A stretch of DNA of 34,720 nucleotides from Alphaproteobacteria bacterium (lineage in GTDB: Bacteria; Pseudomonadota; Alphaproteobacteria; Rhizobiales; Xanthobacteraceae): positions 1 to 34,720 of the forward strand of contig VAZM01000068.1 of assembly GCA_005883135.1 (NCBI GenBank), in the 5' to 3' direction. A program made the translations under genes and the position numbers. The notes under the pieces were generated by a model. That model was not told where the DNA came from and searched no databases. It worked only from the letters and a program-made list of their open reading frames with translations. Shown here piece by piece: positions 7,622 through 19,514 of the stretch. Positions within the stretch are counted from its first letter, which is position 1. Each line of letters starts with the position of its first letter.

Positions 7622-8296
7622 TCAGCGCGCCTGGCCGTGATACGCGCTGTTCGGCCGCATGTCGGTGGCGGAGGCGAGCCGATTGGTCATGTTGTAGAAC
7701 GCCGCGACCGAGGCGATATCCCAGATGTCGCGATCGGTGAAGCCCGCGCGGCGCAGCCGCTCGCGGTCCTCCTCTTCGATCTCCCATGGTTGCGCCGTGA
7801 GCTTGACTGCGAAATCCAGCATCGCGCGCTGGCGCTTGTCGAGCCGCGCGGCGCGATAGTTCATCACCAGCATCTCGCCCAGCACCGGGCTGCCGAGTTG
7901 GCGCACTCCATTGCCGTGCGCGGTGATGCAGTAGAAGCAGCGGTTCTGCGCGGAGACGACCGTGGCGATCATTTCGATCTCGAGCTTGGACAAGGTGGCG
8001 GCGTTCTGCACGAGCTCATGCCGATAGTCCACGAACGCCTGGAGCTTGGCGTCGTCGAAGGCGAAGGCCTTGAGAACGTTGGGGACGAAGCCCAGCTTCT
8101 CCTCGCATTTGTTGAAATAAGCGGCCATCTCCGGCGAGAGCTTCCCCGGCGCGAGGCGCAACGCCATGATGTTGATATCGTCGTCGGCGCCGGTCCACGG
8201 CGAGGCCGATGCGTTGCCAGATTTGATGACCGGGGAACGCTTGGTCGGAACCGGTCGCTTTTTTGCCGCGTTCTGCGTGGTCTTTGACACGGGCAT
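7622..8296 (-). CDS. Peroxidase-related protein, AhpD-like fold (carboxymuconolactone decarboxylase family)
   Basis: The 224-residue product belongs to the uncharacterised peroxidase-related enzymes with an AhpD-like helical fold. The active-site motif is visible as NRCFYCITAHG near residues 120-130: a CxxC pair with a histidine three residues after the second cysteine, which is the AhpD reducing centre. Also typical are LGFVPNVLKAFAF near residues 67-79 and DKRQRAMLDFAVKLT in the second half. The N-terminal 30 residues are lysine-rich and look disordered. I chose the ATG at 8296 because AGGAGA precedes it; an upstream start at 8317 has none. It is transcribed away from the glutamate dehydrogenase gene with 185 bases between. 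It probably reduces peroxides with a thiol partner, but no member close to this one is known to me in detail. Confidence 0.88.
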   Translation of the reverse strand: MPVSKTTQNAAKKRPVPTKRSPVIKSGNASASPWTGADDDINIMALRLAPGKLSPEMAAYFNKCEEKLGFVPNVLKAFAFDDAKLQAFVDYRHELVQNAATLSKLEIEMIATVVSAQNRCFYCITAHGNGVRQLGSPVLGEMLVMNYRAARLDKRQRAMLDFAVKLTAQPWEIEEEDRERLRRAGFTDRDIWDIASVAAFYNMTNRLASATDMRPNSAYHGQAR

Positions 8297-8481
8297 TCTC
8301 CTGATGCGCGAATGCACGATTCTATCGTCTTTGGCCGTGGAGCGATATCGGTTCGCGCGGCACGGACATTTCGCCGCGAGGGAGGCTTGAGGGTCGATCC
8401 CTTGGTGCTTACAACCTTGGCCGATGTGGGACCTGGGCCGCAGGGATTATCCGCCGGGCGCGCGCGCCGAGGGACAACGCC

Positions 8482-11400
8482 ATGGCAGCCGCCGACCTTC
8501 CCGGGAGCGATGAGGAACGTGCCGAAGCGGCGCTGATCGCCGCGGCCGGCAAAATCCTGCGCAGCGACAATCGCGAGGTGCCGGAGGATTTCGTCGCCGC
8601 GCTGTTCGCCCACGCGGTTCCCGAAGATCTGCTGCGGTACGATCCGCGTCAGCTTGCCGAGCTCGCCGCGGACGCCTGGTCGCTGCTCGCGGTGCGCAAG
8701 CCCGGCGTGCCGAAGATTCGGCTCAATGCGCCCGACTCGGCCGGTCACGAGCGGCTGCGCGCGGATTCGGTGTTGGAAGTCGTCAACGACGACATGCCGT
8801 TCCTTGTGGATTCGGTCCTGGCCGAGCTCGCCGAGCGCGGGCTCGATGTGCGTTTCGTCGTGCATCCCGTGCTCACCGTGGTGCGCGATGACGCCGGCCG
8901 GCTGACCGCCTTCAAGGGCACCAAGCCGGCTGCCGGCGCGCTGCGCGAAAGCGTCATCTACGTGCATATCGAGCGCATCGAGGAAGAAGCGCGCCGCGCC
9001 GAGATCGTCGAGGCCATCGAGCGGGTGCTCGCCGACGTGCGCGTCTGCGTTCACGACTGGCGGGCAATGATGGCGCGCGTGGCGGACGTGATTGCCGAGC
9101 TCAAGGCCAATCCGCCGCCCTTGCCCGCGGCCGAAATCGAAGAGGCCCTGGCTTTCCTCGAATGGCTTGTCGACAGCAACTTCACCTTCCTCGGCGTTCG
9201 CGATTATCGCTTCACCGACTCCGAGGAGGCGCTCGAGCCGGTGTTCGAGACTGGACTGGGCATATTGCGTTCGCGCGATTTGCGGGTGCTGCGGCGCTGG
9301 AACGAGCCCCTCGTCATCACGCCGCAGATGCGCGCGCTGCTCCAACAACCGACGCTGCTCATCGTTACCAAGTCGGCGGTGCGCTCGCGCGTGCATCGGC
9401 GCATCTACATGGATTACGTCGGGGTGAAGCGCTTCGACCGGCGCGGCAAGCTGTTCGGCGAGTTCCGCATCGTCGGCCTGTTCACCTCGACCGCGTACAC
9501 GCGCTCGTCGCGCTCGATCCCCTATTTGCGGCGCAAGGTTGACGCGGTGATGCAGCGCGTCGGCTTCGATCCGGATAGCCACTCCGGCAAGGCGCTGGTC
9601 AACGTGCTCGAAAATTATCCGCGCGACGAGCTGTTTCAGCTCGACGAAGACACGCTCTACCAATTCGCGCTGGCGGTGCTGCAGCTCGACGAGCGGCCGC
9701 GGGTGCGAGTGTTGCCGCGGCGCGACCGCTTCGACCGCTTCGTGTCGATCCTCGTCTACGTGCCGCGCGAACGCTACGGCAGCGGCGTGCGCAGGGCGAT
9801 CGGCGATTACCTTGCCGAGGCCTACAAGGGCCGCGTGAGCGCGTTTCATCCGTTCTTCCCCGAGGGGCAGCTGGTTCGGGTGCACTTCATCATCGCGCTT
9901 ACGCCCGGCGAGACGGCGAATCCGGATCGTGCCAGCCTCGAGCGCGCCATCGAGGCGATCGTGCGCACCTGGGTCGACGAGCTCGGCGAGGAACTGGCGC
10001 GCAACTACGATGCGCTGCGGGGGCGCGCGCTGTTCAAGCGTTACCGCGACGCCTTCTCACAGGGCTACCGCGAGAGTTATTCCCCCGTCACCGCGGTCGC
10101 TGATATCCGCGTCATCGAAGGGCTCTCGCCGAGCCGTCCGCTTGGGGTTGATTTTCATCGGCGGGCTTCCGATGCAAAGAGCTGCATCGGCCTGAAGGTC
10201 TGGAGCTTTAACCGGCCGATCCCGCTCTCGGAGCGCGTCCCCGTGCTCGAGAACATGGGGTTCAAGGTCGTTGACGAGCGCACCTATCAGATCGCGTGCC
10301 AAGTCACGCAGGGCGCACAGCAGGACGCGCAAGGCGAGGCGCAAGCCGGAGCCCGCGATGCCGACGTCTGGTTTCACGACATGGTGCTGGAGCGCGCCGA
10401 CGGCCGCGCGGTCGATCTCGGCGCCAACAAGCGCCGTCTCGAGGCGGCTTTCCTGGTGGTGATGCGCGGCGGCGCCGAGAACGATGGCTACAACGCGCTT
10501 GTGCTGGCGGCGGGACTGATGTGGCGCGAGGTGGCGCTCATCCGCACGATCTCGCGCTTTCTCCGGCAAGTTCAGGTGCCGTATTCCCAAGGCTATATGT
10601 GGGCGACGCTGATCAAGCACGCGCCGATTACGGCCGATCTCGTGCACCTGTTCACCGGCCGCTTCGATCCGCGCCTCGACGTCTCGTCCGAGCAGCGCAA
10701 GGCGCGCGAGGGTGAAATCGCGAACCGGATCGAGTCCGCGCTCGCCGCGGTCGAAAGCCTGGACGAGGATCGCATCCTGCGCCGCTTCGTCAATGCGATC
10801 ATCGCGGCGATTCGCACCAACTTTTATCAGATCGACGCCGGCGGACAGCCGAAGCAGCTCATCGCCATCAAATTTGCAAGTCGCGCGCTCGACGCCTTGC
10901 CGCTGCCGCGGCCGCGCTACGAGGTGTTCGTCTATTCGCCCCGCGTCGAAGCCCTGCACTTGCGCTTCGGCAAGGTGGCGCGCGGCGGCATCCGCTGGTC
11001 GGACCGGCCGCAGGATTTCCGCACGGAAATCCTCGGTCTCGCGAAGGCGCAACAGGTCAAGAACGCGGTGATCGTGCCGGTCGGCGCCAAAGGCGGATTC
11101 GTACCGAAGCTGTTGAAGGCAGGCTCGCGCGAGCTGGTGCTGGCCGAGGGCACGGCCGCGTACAAGCTCTTTATTTCGACCCTGCTCGACATCACCGACA
11201 ATCTGCGCGACGGGAAGATCGTTGCGCCCGACAACGTCGTGCGCCACGACGATGACGACCCTTATCTTGTCGTCGCCGCCGACAAGGGCACCGCCACCTT
11301 CTCCGACCTCGCCAATGCCATTTCCCAGGAGCACCGCTTCTGGCTCGACGATGCGTTCGCTTCCGGCGGTTCGGCCGGCTACGACCACAAAAAAATGGGC

Positions 11401-13375
11401 ATCACTGCCCGTGGCGCCTGGGAATCGGTCAAGCGTCACTTCCGCGAGATGGACGTCGACATCGCCAAGACTCCGTTCACGGCGGTCGGCGTCGGCGACA
11501 TGTCGGGCGATGTGTTCGGCAACGCCATGCTGCAGGCGCGCACGATCAGGCTCGTCGCGGCGTTCGACCACCGCGACATTTTCATCGATCCTGCTCCGGA
11601 TCCGCAGGCGAGCTTCGCCGAGCGCCGCCGCTTGTTCGATCTGCCGCGCTCGAGCTGGCAGGATTACAATCGCGCGCTTATTTCCGCCGGCGGCCGCGTG
11701 TTCTCGCGTGCGACCAAGGAGATCGCGCTCTCGCCCGAGGCGCGCGCCGCGCTCGGCCTTGCGACTCCCAAGGCGGCGCCGCACGAGGTGATCCGGGCAA
11801 TTCTCAAGGCGCAGGTCGATCTCCTGTTTTTCGGCGGCATCGGCACCTACGTGCGCGCGGCTTCCGAAGGCGATGATGCGGTCGGCGATCGCAGCAATGA
11901 TGCGGTACGCGTCACCGGCGCCGAGCTCCGCGCCAAAGTGATCGGCGAGGGGGCCAACCTCGGCATGACGCAGCGCGGCCGGATCGAGGCGTCGCTGCGC
12001 GGCATCAGGCTCAACACCGATGCCATCGACAATTCGGCCGGCGTGAACACCTCGGACGTCGAGGTCAACATCAAGATCGCGCTCGCGCAGCCGATGCGCG
12101 ACGGACGACTCTCGCGCGAGGCGCGCGATGCACTTCTGGCGGAGATGACCGAGGACGTCGCGGCGCTCGTGCTGCGCAACAACTATCTGCAGACGCTCGC
12201 GATCTCGCTCGCGGAACGGCGCGGGCTCGAAGACCTCGGATTCGAGCAGCGGTTGATGCAGACATTGGAGCGGGCGGGTGAGCTCGACCGCGCCGTCGAG
12301 TTCCTACCGGACGACATCGAGATCGCCGAACGCCGCCGACGCTCGCAGGCGCTGACGCGGCCCGAGCTTTCGGTGCTGCTCGCCTACGCCAAGCTTTCCC
12401 TCAATCATGAGCTCGTTCAGTCGAGCGTGCCGGACGATCCCTATCTCGGCCGCGAGCTCGGCCGCTATTTTCCTGGCGCCATCGCCGACAAGTTCCCCGA
12501 TGCGATCGAGCAACATCGGCTGCGGCGCGAGATCATCGCTACGCAGCTCGCGAATTCCATGATCAATCGTGGCGGTCCCTCGTTCGTGGTGCGCATCGCC
12601 GATCAGACCGGCGCGTCGGCGGCGCCGATCGCCGCCGCGTTCGCCGCCGTGCGCGACAGCTATGGCATGACCGCGCTCAACTCCGAGATCGACGCGCTCG
12701 ATGCGAAGATTTCCGGCCGGCTGCAGCTCGAGCTCTATCATGCGGTGGAGGATCTGCTGCTCGATCGGGTGGTTTGGTTCTTGCGCAACGTGGAGGTCAC
12801 GCAGAGGCTCGCCGGAATCGTCGCGCACTATCGCCAAGGCATCGCCGCGGTCGTGGCCGCGCTCGATGCCGCGCTGCCGCAAGAGCCTGCTGTCGCACGC
12901 GCTAACCGCGAGGCCGAGTTGCACAGGCAGGGCGTGCCGGACGCGTTGGCGCGCCGCATCGCCGCGCTGCCGGCGCTGGTCGCCGCGCCGGACATCGTCA
13001 TGGTCGCCGACCGCACCGGGCGGCCCATTGCCGACGTCGCGGCGACCTATTTCGCCGCCGCGGCGTTCTTTCGCCTCGACCAGATCACCGGTGCCGCGCG
13101 CGGGATCGTCATTTCCGACTATTTCGATCGCCTCGCGCTCGATCGCGCACTCGATTCGATCGGTGAGGCCGAGCGGCGGCTCACCGCCGCGATGACCGTC
13201 AATGCCGAAGCCGGACATGCGGCGGTAAAGGCGTGGGTTGCGCCTCGCAAGGCCGAGGTCGAGCGCATCGCGATGGCGATCAACGAGATCGCCAATTCGG
13301 GCCTGACTTTATCCAAGCTGTCGGTGGCGGCGAGCCTGCTGGGGGATCTGGCGAAAACGGAAGCGGCGCGCGAGC

Positions 13376-13404
<29 letters not shown>
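8482..13404 (+). CDS. gdh2: NAD-specific glutamate dehydrogenase (large, 180-kDa class)
   Basis: This is the very large NAD-dependent glutamate dehydrogenase, which converts glutamate to 2-oxoglutarate and ammonium in the cytoplasm and mainly serves glutamate catabolism. The 1640 residues match the class length of about 1600. The N-terminal half carries ACT-like regulatory regions (for example [19 protein letters not shown] near residues 105-123). The catalytic domain begins near residue 830 with [19 protein letters not shown] and continues [17 protein letters not shown], which contains the glutamate-binding lysines. The nucleotide-binding part has [14 protein letters not shown] near residues 1006-1019 and VIGEGANLG near residues 1153-1161. 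The ATG at 8482 is preceded by GAGGGA. The last 29 bases overlap the 3' end of the opposing purH gene. The symbol follows usage for this class. Confidence 0.95.
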
Positions 13405-14968
<1,564 letters not shown>

Positions 14969-14974
14969 GTTCGG

Positions 14975-15140
14975 CTAGTGTCCCGATTCCGAAGTTCGCA
15001 TCATTGTGCTGCAGCCTCGTTTGCGAACTTCGGAATCAAAGGGACACTAGCAAACCTATGATTCTAGTGTGGTCTTTGGATTTGAAGTTCCTATGCGAGT
15101 TTGCTGCATATTCGTAGGAACTTCAAATCCACCACACGAG
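14975..15140 (-). repeat. Double-hairpin repeat, copy 3 (divergent, inverted)
   Basis: This element has the same architecture as copies 1 and 2 but lies in the reverse direction. Read on the minus strand, the first hairpin (15140-15064) has inner stem GGATTTGAAGTTCCTA with an A-rich bulge on its right arm; the linker AATCATAGGTTTG matches the copy 1 linker in 11 of 13 positions; the second hairpin (15050-14975) has a TTT bulge on its left arm and inner stem GATTCCGAAGTTCGCA. Outer stems are CTCGTGTGGT against ACCACACTAG, and CTAGTGTCCC. Bases differ widely from copies 1 and 2 while pairing is kept. It starts 34 bases after the heparinase-like stop and its last base is 6 bases before the purH ATG. 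Confidence 0.9.
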
Positions 15141-15174
15141 GCGGTATCCACATTCAAAGTTGAGCGCAAGGTCG

Positions 15175-16383
15175 TCACAACGGCAGCTGCGGTTCGTCGG
15201 CGCGGCCGCGGCGTGCGCCGCCAGTGCCCGAGACGCCGCCGCCTTGCGTCGCATGGGGTGCGAACGTCCAACGCACCCGCGGTACGTTGCGCGCGCGGCC
15301 GTAAATGACGAGCTGTACGGTGCGGCGCGGCCCATCCGGGCCGGCGAGATAGACGCTTTCCTCGACGTCGACGCGGTCGCCATAGGCGCTGAACGTCCAC
15401 ACCTCCTTGTTCGGCATGGCCAGCATGGCGCCGTGTCCGTCGGACAGCCGGTTCGCCTTGACCGAGGGATGCAAGTGGAAGCGGACCGCGAATTGATCGC
15501 GCTCCGCCGGCACCAGTTCGCCGCGTGCGGGCGTGAACGAATCTTCCCCATCGAGCCTGCGTCCATCGGCCGAGAGCATGAGGACGCGCTCGTGCACGAC
15601 ATTGAAGATGTCGGCGTAGCCGTCATGGGAAGCGCGCAGCACGACGCCGTCCTCCAGCTCCTCGCGCGCGACGGCGACATTGCGCGGCCCGGCGAGCATG
15701 GGAGTGCCGTTGAGCATGCGCCTGACGGGACCAGCCTCGATGAAGCGGCATGAGGAGGTATCGTTGAACGTGACGGTGGAGTGGGCGGCCGTTGTGCGCG
15801 CGACCTGCCGCCAGCCTTCGCGGCTCGCCACCGGCAATCCGCAATTGACCACGATCCGGTTCTGCTTGGCCGACAGCTCGAACGAGAGGCAGCCGGCATG
15901 GGCTTCCTGGCTCACCGCCATGGGCGGCGGCCGGCCGGCGTCCATCAGAACGAGCGCGCCGCCGCTCTCCAGGCGCTGGTAGCCGGCATGGGGTGCGTTG
16001 GCGAGGGGCGCGCCGCGGGCGTCGTCGTAAGCGAGAACGGTGGTGATCAAATCGGTCGGGGTCGGCCCCATGCCGTTGAACAGCGCGAAATTGCCATCGC
16101 CGTGGCGGAAGAAGCGCAGCATCGGCATCATTCGATCGATGGCATTGAGGAGAGCGGGCGGCGGCACGAGATTGCGGGCGGTAAATGCGCTGCGCAGCGG
16201 TAGAAGGTCGACCAGCAATTCGATCAACGCGCCGGGGTTGCGGCTGATATGCCCGCCGTCAGGCAGGATCTGCCGCGCCAGTTCCTCCGAGAGGCGCTTG
16301 GTGGCGCCGCGGATGTGGCGCTGCTGGCGTGCCATGCACAGCGCCGCGTAGCTCAACGCCATCGCGGCTTGCAGTCGCGGCAC
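15175..16383 (-). CDS. Heparinase II/III-like protein, C-terminal part (after internal TGA)
   Basis: The frame reopens right after the TGA; the first possible start is the GTG at 16383, with no clear ribosome binding site, so independent translation is doubtful. The 402 residues include GGHISRNPGALIELLVDLLP near residues 43-62, RFFRHGDGNFALFNGMGPT near residues 90-108 and a heparinase_II_III domain around AAHSTVTFNDTSSCRF near residues 198-213. The tail is glycine/arginine-rich. The stop lies 34 bases before the double-hairpin repeat that leads into purH. Confidence 0.65.
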   Translation of the reverse strand: MPRLQAAMALSYAALCMARQQRHIRGATKRLSEELARQILPDGGHISRNPGALIELLVDLLPLRSAFTARNLVPPPALLNAIDRMMPMLRFFRHGDGNFALFNGMGPTPTDLITTVLAYDDARGAPLANAPHAGYQRLESGGALVLMDAGRPPPMAVSQEAHAGCLSFELSAKQNRIVVNCGLPVASREGWRQVARTTAAHSTVTFNDTSSCRFIEAGPVRRMLNGTPMLAGPRNVAVAREELEDGVVLRASHDGYADIFNVVHERVLMLSADGRRLDGEDSFTPARGELVPAERDQFAVRFHLHPSVKANRLSDGHGAMLAMPNKEVWTFSAYGDRVDVEESVYLAGPDGPRRTVQLVIYGRARNVPRVRWTFAPHATQGGGVSGTGGARRGRADEPQLPL

Positions 16384-16410
16384 GCCGTCGCGCGCTTGCG
16401 AGGCGGTGTG

Positions 16411-16950
16411 TCAGAGCTGGCGGACTTGCCGGCTCAGGCTGCGCAGAAACCGGCGATAGAAGTGGACGTCGGCATCATCGAGCACCAGCGGCGCCTGGCT
16501 TAGCCACGACATGACGCGCCGCGCGACCACGTCCGCGCGCCACGCGATGGCGTCATGGGAGCTGTTGAGAGCGATCCATTCATCGACCAGCGCGCGTGCA
16601 TTGGCACGAGTGATGCCGGATTCGGCGGCGCGCAGATGGCGCAGCCAGCCGAAGCCGAAGAGCGCGGCCGCCCAGTCTTCGGACGGCGGCGGAATCTCGA
16701 AGGGCGAGCGCGAATCGCAGGTGACGACCTTGCCCGCAAACGCGAAGCGGCCGGCGTAGATTTCGCTGGCGCGGGTGCCGTCGCTGGTCCGCAGGTCCTG
16801 CGGCGCGATGACGATCCGGTCCGCCTTGCCGAAGGAAAACGGCCAGTTGAGGATTGGATGCGCCGCAACGCGGCTGGTGAGCCTGCCAACGAGGCCACGC
16901 GCCAGGACCACGGACAATTTCGTGCCTTCCGCGACCGAAACGCGCGACAT
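16411..16950 (-). CDS. Heparinase II/III-like protein, N-terminal part (ends at internal TGA)
   Basis: This part encodes about 179 residues, ending in SRQVRQL. Recognisable segments are DRIVIAPQDLRTSDGTRASEIYAGRFAFAGK, read in pieces at about residues 43-75, and FGFGWLRHLRAAESGITRANARALVDEWIAL, again in pieces at about residues 97-128. They correspond to the N-terminal helical domain of the family, so the catalytic and C-terminal sandwich regions are missing from this product if translation stops at the TGA. The upstream neighbour is rsmB, 89 bases away on the same strand. Confidence 0.65.
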   Translation of the reverse strand: MSRVSVAEGTKLSVVLARGLVGRLTSRVAAHPILNWPFSFGKADRIVIAPQDLRTSDGTRASEIYAGRFAFAGKVVTCDSRSPFEIPPPSEDWAAALFGFGWLRHLRAAESGITRANARALVDEWIALNSSHDAIAWRADVVARRVMSWLSQAPLVLDDADVHFYRRFLRSLSRQVRQL

Positions 16951-17039
16951 TGCGGCGCTCACTTCCCTCCGTGCGGGCGATGGCCCGCGCCCGGCAACAT
17001 AGCCAAGGGTGGGGCGGCGGCCAACCGAGGATAAGGCGT

Positions 17040-18377
17040 TCAAATCCTTTGCAGACGGGCCGCGTAGAAGCCGTCGAGGCCCGCCATGCGCGAATCAGGG
17101 TCCGGCAGCTGGCAGGGGAGCGTGCGCAGGTCGCCGTCGGCGGTGATCCATTCGCTGCGGCCGTAAACTTCATCCGCCGAGATCGGCCGCCGGACGAGAC
17201 CGCGGGTGTCATCGAGCAGTTTGCGCACGATTTCGATCCCTTCTTCGGGCTCGAGCGAGCAGCTGCAATAAACCAGAATGCCGCCGGGTTTCGTCAGCTG
17301 GACGGCTTGCGCCGCGAGCCGGTGCTGCAGCGCCGCGAGCGCAGCAATGTCGGCCGGGCGCTTGAGCCAGGGGATGTCGGGATGGCGCCGGATGGTTCCT
17401 GTCGACGAGCAGGGCGCATCGAGAAGGACGGCGTCGAACGGGCCGGCTTGCCACTGCGTCGCGTCGGCGGCGACCGTTTCCGCGCTGAGCCGCAGCCGCG
17501 TGAGGTTTGATCGCAGCCGTTCGAGCCTTTCCGGGGAGCGGTCGACGGCAGTGACGCGGCCGCCGGCAAGGGCGAGCTGGGCGGTCTTGCCGCCTGGCGC
17601 GGCGCATAGATCCGCGACCGCAAGCCCGTGCAGGTCCCCCAAAAGCTTCGCCGGCAGTGCCGCGGCGGTGTCCTGTACCCACCAGCTTCCCTCGGCATAG
17701 CCCGGCAATTGCGATATCGGCCCATGCACGATCGCGCGCACCGATCCGCTCGCAAGCACGCGCCCGCCGAGCGCGTCGGCCCAATAGTCCGGATCGTTCT
17801 TGACCGTCAGATCGAGCGCCGGCTCCTGCGCGTTGGCGGCGGCGATCGCATGCGCCGTCTCTGCTCCATAGGTTTTGTCCCAGCGCACCAACAGCCACTG
17901 CGGGGTGTCGAGCGCGGCCGTGTCGAGGCCGGCGATGAAGTGCCTGCCCTCGCGCGTGACGCGCCGCAGCACCGCGTTGACCAGACCGGCATAGCGCGCC
18001 GCATGGTTCTCGGCCTGGACCAGCCGCACCGCGAGATCGACCGCCGCGTGGTCTGCCACATCGAGCCACAGAATTTGCGCCGTGCCGAGGAGCAACGCCG
18101 TTTCGACGCGCGGTGCGCTCGCAGGAAACTTGACCCATTGGCGCAAGAGATGGCGCAACGTGCCGAGTCTACGCAGCACCATCATCACCAAACTGCGCAC
18201 CAAGGCGCGGTCGCGATGCGCAAGCGCGGCGAAATCGGGCAGTGCCGCCCAACGTTCGAGTTCATTGTCGAGCGGCCGGCGGCGCTGGAGCACGCTCTCG
18301 AGGATCTCGGCAGCGATGCGCCGCGCGGGGAAACCGGGAGCATCGACGGCGAGGTCGCTACGGGCCATGTCCGTCAT
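17040..18377 (-). CDS. rsmB: 16S rRNA m5C967-type methyltransferase (RsmB family)
   Basis: This enzyme transfers a methyl group from S-adenosylmethionine to a cytosine of 16S rRNA. From the chosen start it has 445 residues: an N-terminal NusB-like helical domain (about 1-140, beginning RRIAAEILESVLQRRRPLD) and a C-terminal Rossmann-type methyltransferase. The SAM site DLCAAPGGKTAQLA is near residues 256-269, the motif with the release cysteine LLDAPCSSTGTIRRHPD near residues 318-334, and the catalytic cysteine in VYCSCSLEPEEG near residues 369-380. The open frame continues upstream to 18557 but that part overlaps htpX and shows no family similarity, so I use the ATG at 18377 (18368 is the alternative). 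Only 37 bases separate it from the htpX stop, so they are probably co-transcribed. Confidence 0.93.
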   Translation of the reverse strand: MTDMARSDLAVDAPGFPARRIAAEILESVLQRRRPLDNELERWAALPDFAALAHRDRALVRSLVMMVLRRLGTLRHLLRQWVKFPASAPRVETALLLGTAQILWLDVADHAAVDLAVRLVQAENHAARYAGLVNAVLRRVTREGRHFIAGLDTAALDTPQWLLVRWDKTYGAETAHAIAAANAQEPALDLTVKNDPDYWADALGGRVLASGSVRAIVHGPISQLPGYAEGSWWVQDTAAALPAKLLGDLHGLAVADLCAAPGGKTAQLALAGGRVTAVDRSPERLERLRSNLTRLRLSAETVAADATQWQAGPFDAVLLDAPCSSTGTIRRHPDIPWLKRPADIAALAALQHRLAAQAVQLTKPGGILVYCSCSLEPEEGIEIVRKLLDDTRGLVRRPISADEVYGRSEWITADGDLRTLPCQLPDPDSRMAGLDGFYAARLQRI

Positions 18378-18414
18378 TGCCACGAAACGGCAGAATGCGG
18401 CGAGCCTGAGAACC

Positions 18415-19368
18415 TCAACCCCACGGGCCACGCTGCTGTTCGCCCCGGCCAGCCGAATTGCCCCACGGGCCGCCGCTACGCCGAGGATAGCCAGGAGCGC
18501 TCGGCTGCGGGCCGGCGCCCGAACCGATTTTCGCCGCCAAGTGCTGGAGCGCGGCAATGCGGTTCTCGGTCGAAGGGTGCGTCGAGAACAGGTTGTCCAT
18601 TCCTTGGCCGGTCAGCGGATTGACGATGAACAGATGCGCGGTCGCCGGCGTGCGTTCGGCCGTTGGGTTCGGCACGGCCTCGGCGGCGGCGGAAATCTTC
18701 GTGAGCGCCGAGGCAAGCGCGTCGGGGCGTCCGGTGGTGCGGGCGCCGAGTTCGTCGGCGGCGTATTCCCGCGTCCGACTAATCGCCATCTGCACGATCA
18801 TGGCGGCGATCGGCGCGAGGATCACCATGGCCACGGTGCCGACCACGCCGAGTCCGCTGTTGTTGTCGCGCTGGCCGCCGAAGAACAGCCCGAACTGCGC
18901 CAGCATGGAAATGGCGCCGGCAATGGTCGCCGTGATCGTCATGGTCAGCGTGTCGCGATTTTTGACATGAGCGAGCTCGTGCGCGATCACACCGGCCACT
19001 TCCTCGCGCGAGAGCATCTGCAACAGTCCGGTGGTCACCGCCACGGCCGCATGCTCCGGATTGCGCCCGGTCGCAAACGCGTTTGGCTGCGGATTGTCCA
19101 TGACATAGACGCGCGGCACGGATAGGCCGGCGCGGTGCGCGAGTTCCGCTACGAGCTGCACGAGGTCGGGTGCGGTCGTCTCGTCCACCTCACGGGCCTC
19201 GTGCATTGCCAGCACGAGTTTGTCCGCGTTCCAATAGCTGGCGAGGTTCATGCCTGCGGCGATGAGAAGCGCAATCAATGCGCCGCTCCCACCGCCGATT
19301 AAATAACCGACCCCCATGAACAGGGCGGTCAGCCCCGCCAACAGAATGGCGGTACGCAGGTAGTTCAT
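18415..19368 (-). CDS. htpX: Zinc metalloprotease HtpX homolog
   Basis: HtpX is an inner-membrane zinc protease that helps remove misfolded membrane proteins under stress. The 317 residues begin with two membrane segments (about 5-25 and 28-45). The zinc motif HELAH lies at residues 130-134 within [13 protein letters not shown], and a further glutamate ligand in [13 protein letters not shown] near residue 201. Two more hydrophobic segments follow at about 142-162 and 172-195. [14 protein letters not shown] near residues 263-276 is a family signature. The C-terminus is glycine/proline-rich and low-complexity. GAGGAAG stands 5 bases before the ATG. The gene is divergent from the small DUF1674 gene and leads the minus-strand series htpX-rsmB-heparinase-purH. 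A short inverted repeat lies upstream (19406-19428). Confidence 0.96.
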   Translation of the reverse strand: MNYLRTAILLAGLTALFMGVGYLIGGGSGALIALLIAAGMNLASYWNADKLVLAMHEAREVDETTAPDLVQLVAELAHRAGLSVPRVYVMDNPQPNAFATGRNPEHAAVAVTTGLLQMLSREEVAGVIAHELAHVKNRDTLTMTITATIAGAISMLAQFGLFFGGQRDNNSGLGVVGTVAMVILAPIAAMIVQMAISRTREYAADELGARTTGRPDALASALTKISAAAEAVPNPTAERTPATAHLFIVNPLTGQGMDNLFSTHPSTENRIAALQHLAAKIGSGAGPQPSAPGYPRRSGGPWGNSAGRGEQQRGPWG

Positions 19369-19405
19369 GACACTTCCTCGTTGGGCCCGGCGGCCCAGGC
19401 AGCCT

Positions 19406-19428
19406 CAACATTGTCGCATAAAATGTTG
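19406..19428. promoter_or_regulatory. Inverted repeat upstream of htpX, possible operator
   Basis: CAACATT (19406-19412) and AATGTTG (19422-19428) form a perfect 7-bp inverted repeat with a 9-base spacer, 38 bases before the htpX ATG. Symmetry and position suit a dimeric regulator, and the A/T content stands out from the surroundings. The spacing is like CIRCE but the sequence is not, so HrcA is not indicated. Confidence 0.35.
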
Positions 19429-19514
19429 GGTCGGAGCTGCCGCCTTGCCAGGCCTGCTCCGTCATGCCGCGTGGCGGGCCTTGATCCTGGAGCGGCCGGG
19501 AGCACATTCACGCC

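Larger units (their letters stand above)
15175..16950 (-). pseudogene. Heparinase II/III family protein, interrupted by an in-frame TGA
   Basis: The whole gene would encode about 590 residues of a heparinase II/III-like polysaccharide lyase family protein, common next to rsmB and purH in Hyphomicrobiales. Two open parts in the same frame are separated only by TGA at 16413-16411. Before the stop the protein reads FLRSLSRQVRQL, after it HTASQARDGVPRLQAAM, and I recall close relatives reading straight through with arginine at this point. A single C-to-T change of CGA to TGA on the coding strand would explain it. The start at 16950 is not strongly supported: GGAGGG lies rather far upstream, and a GTG at 16962 is possible. 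No other lesion was seen. Pseudogene, recent mutation or sequence error are all open. Confidence 0.8.

Noticed and set aside
7969-9885. 638-codon minus-strand frame across the peroxidase-related gene and the start of the glutamate dehydrogenase
   Set aside because: It crosses two real genes and an intergenic region with low-complexity arginine-rich translation and no recognisable family, so it is a shadow frame.
10057-11784. 575-codon minus-strand frame opposite the glutamate dehydrogenase catalytic domain
   Set aside because: The opposite strand encodes the invariant catalytic motifs, and this frame gives only arginine/aspartate-rich sequence without a domain.
16411-16413. TGA in the heparinase-like gene as a selenocysteine codon
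   Set aside because: The position is a probable arginine outside any redox motif, the family is not a selenoprotein family, and no SECIS-like hairpin was evident right after the codon.
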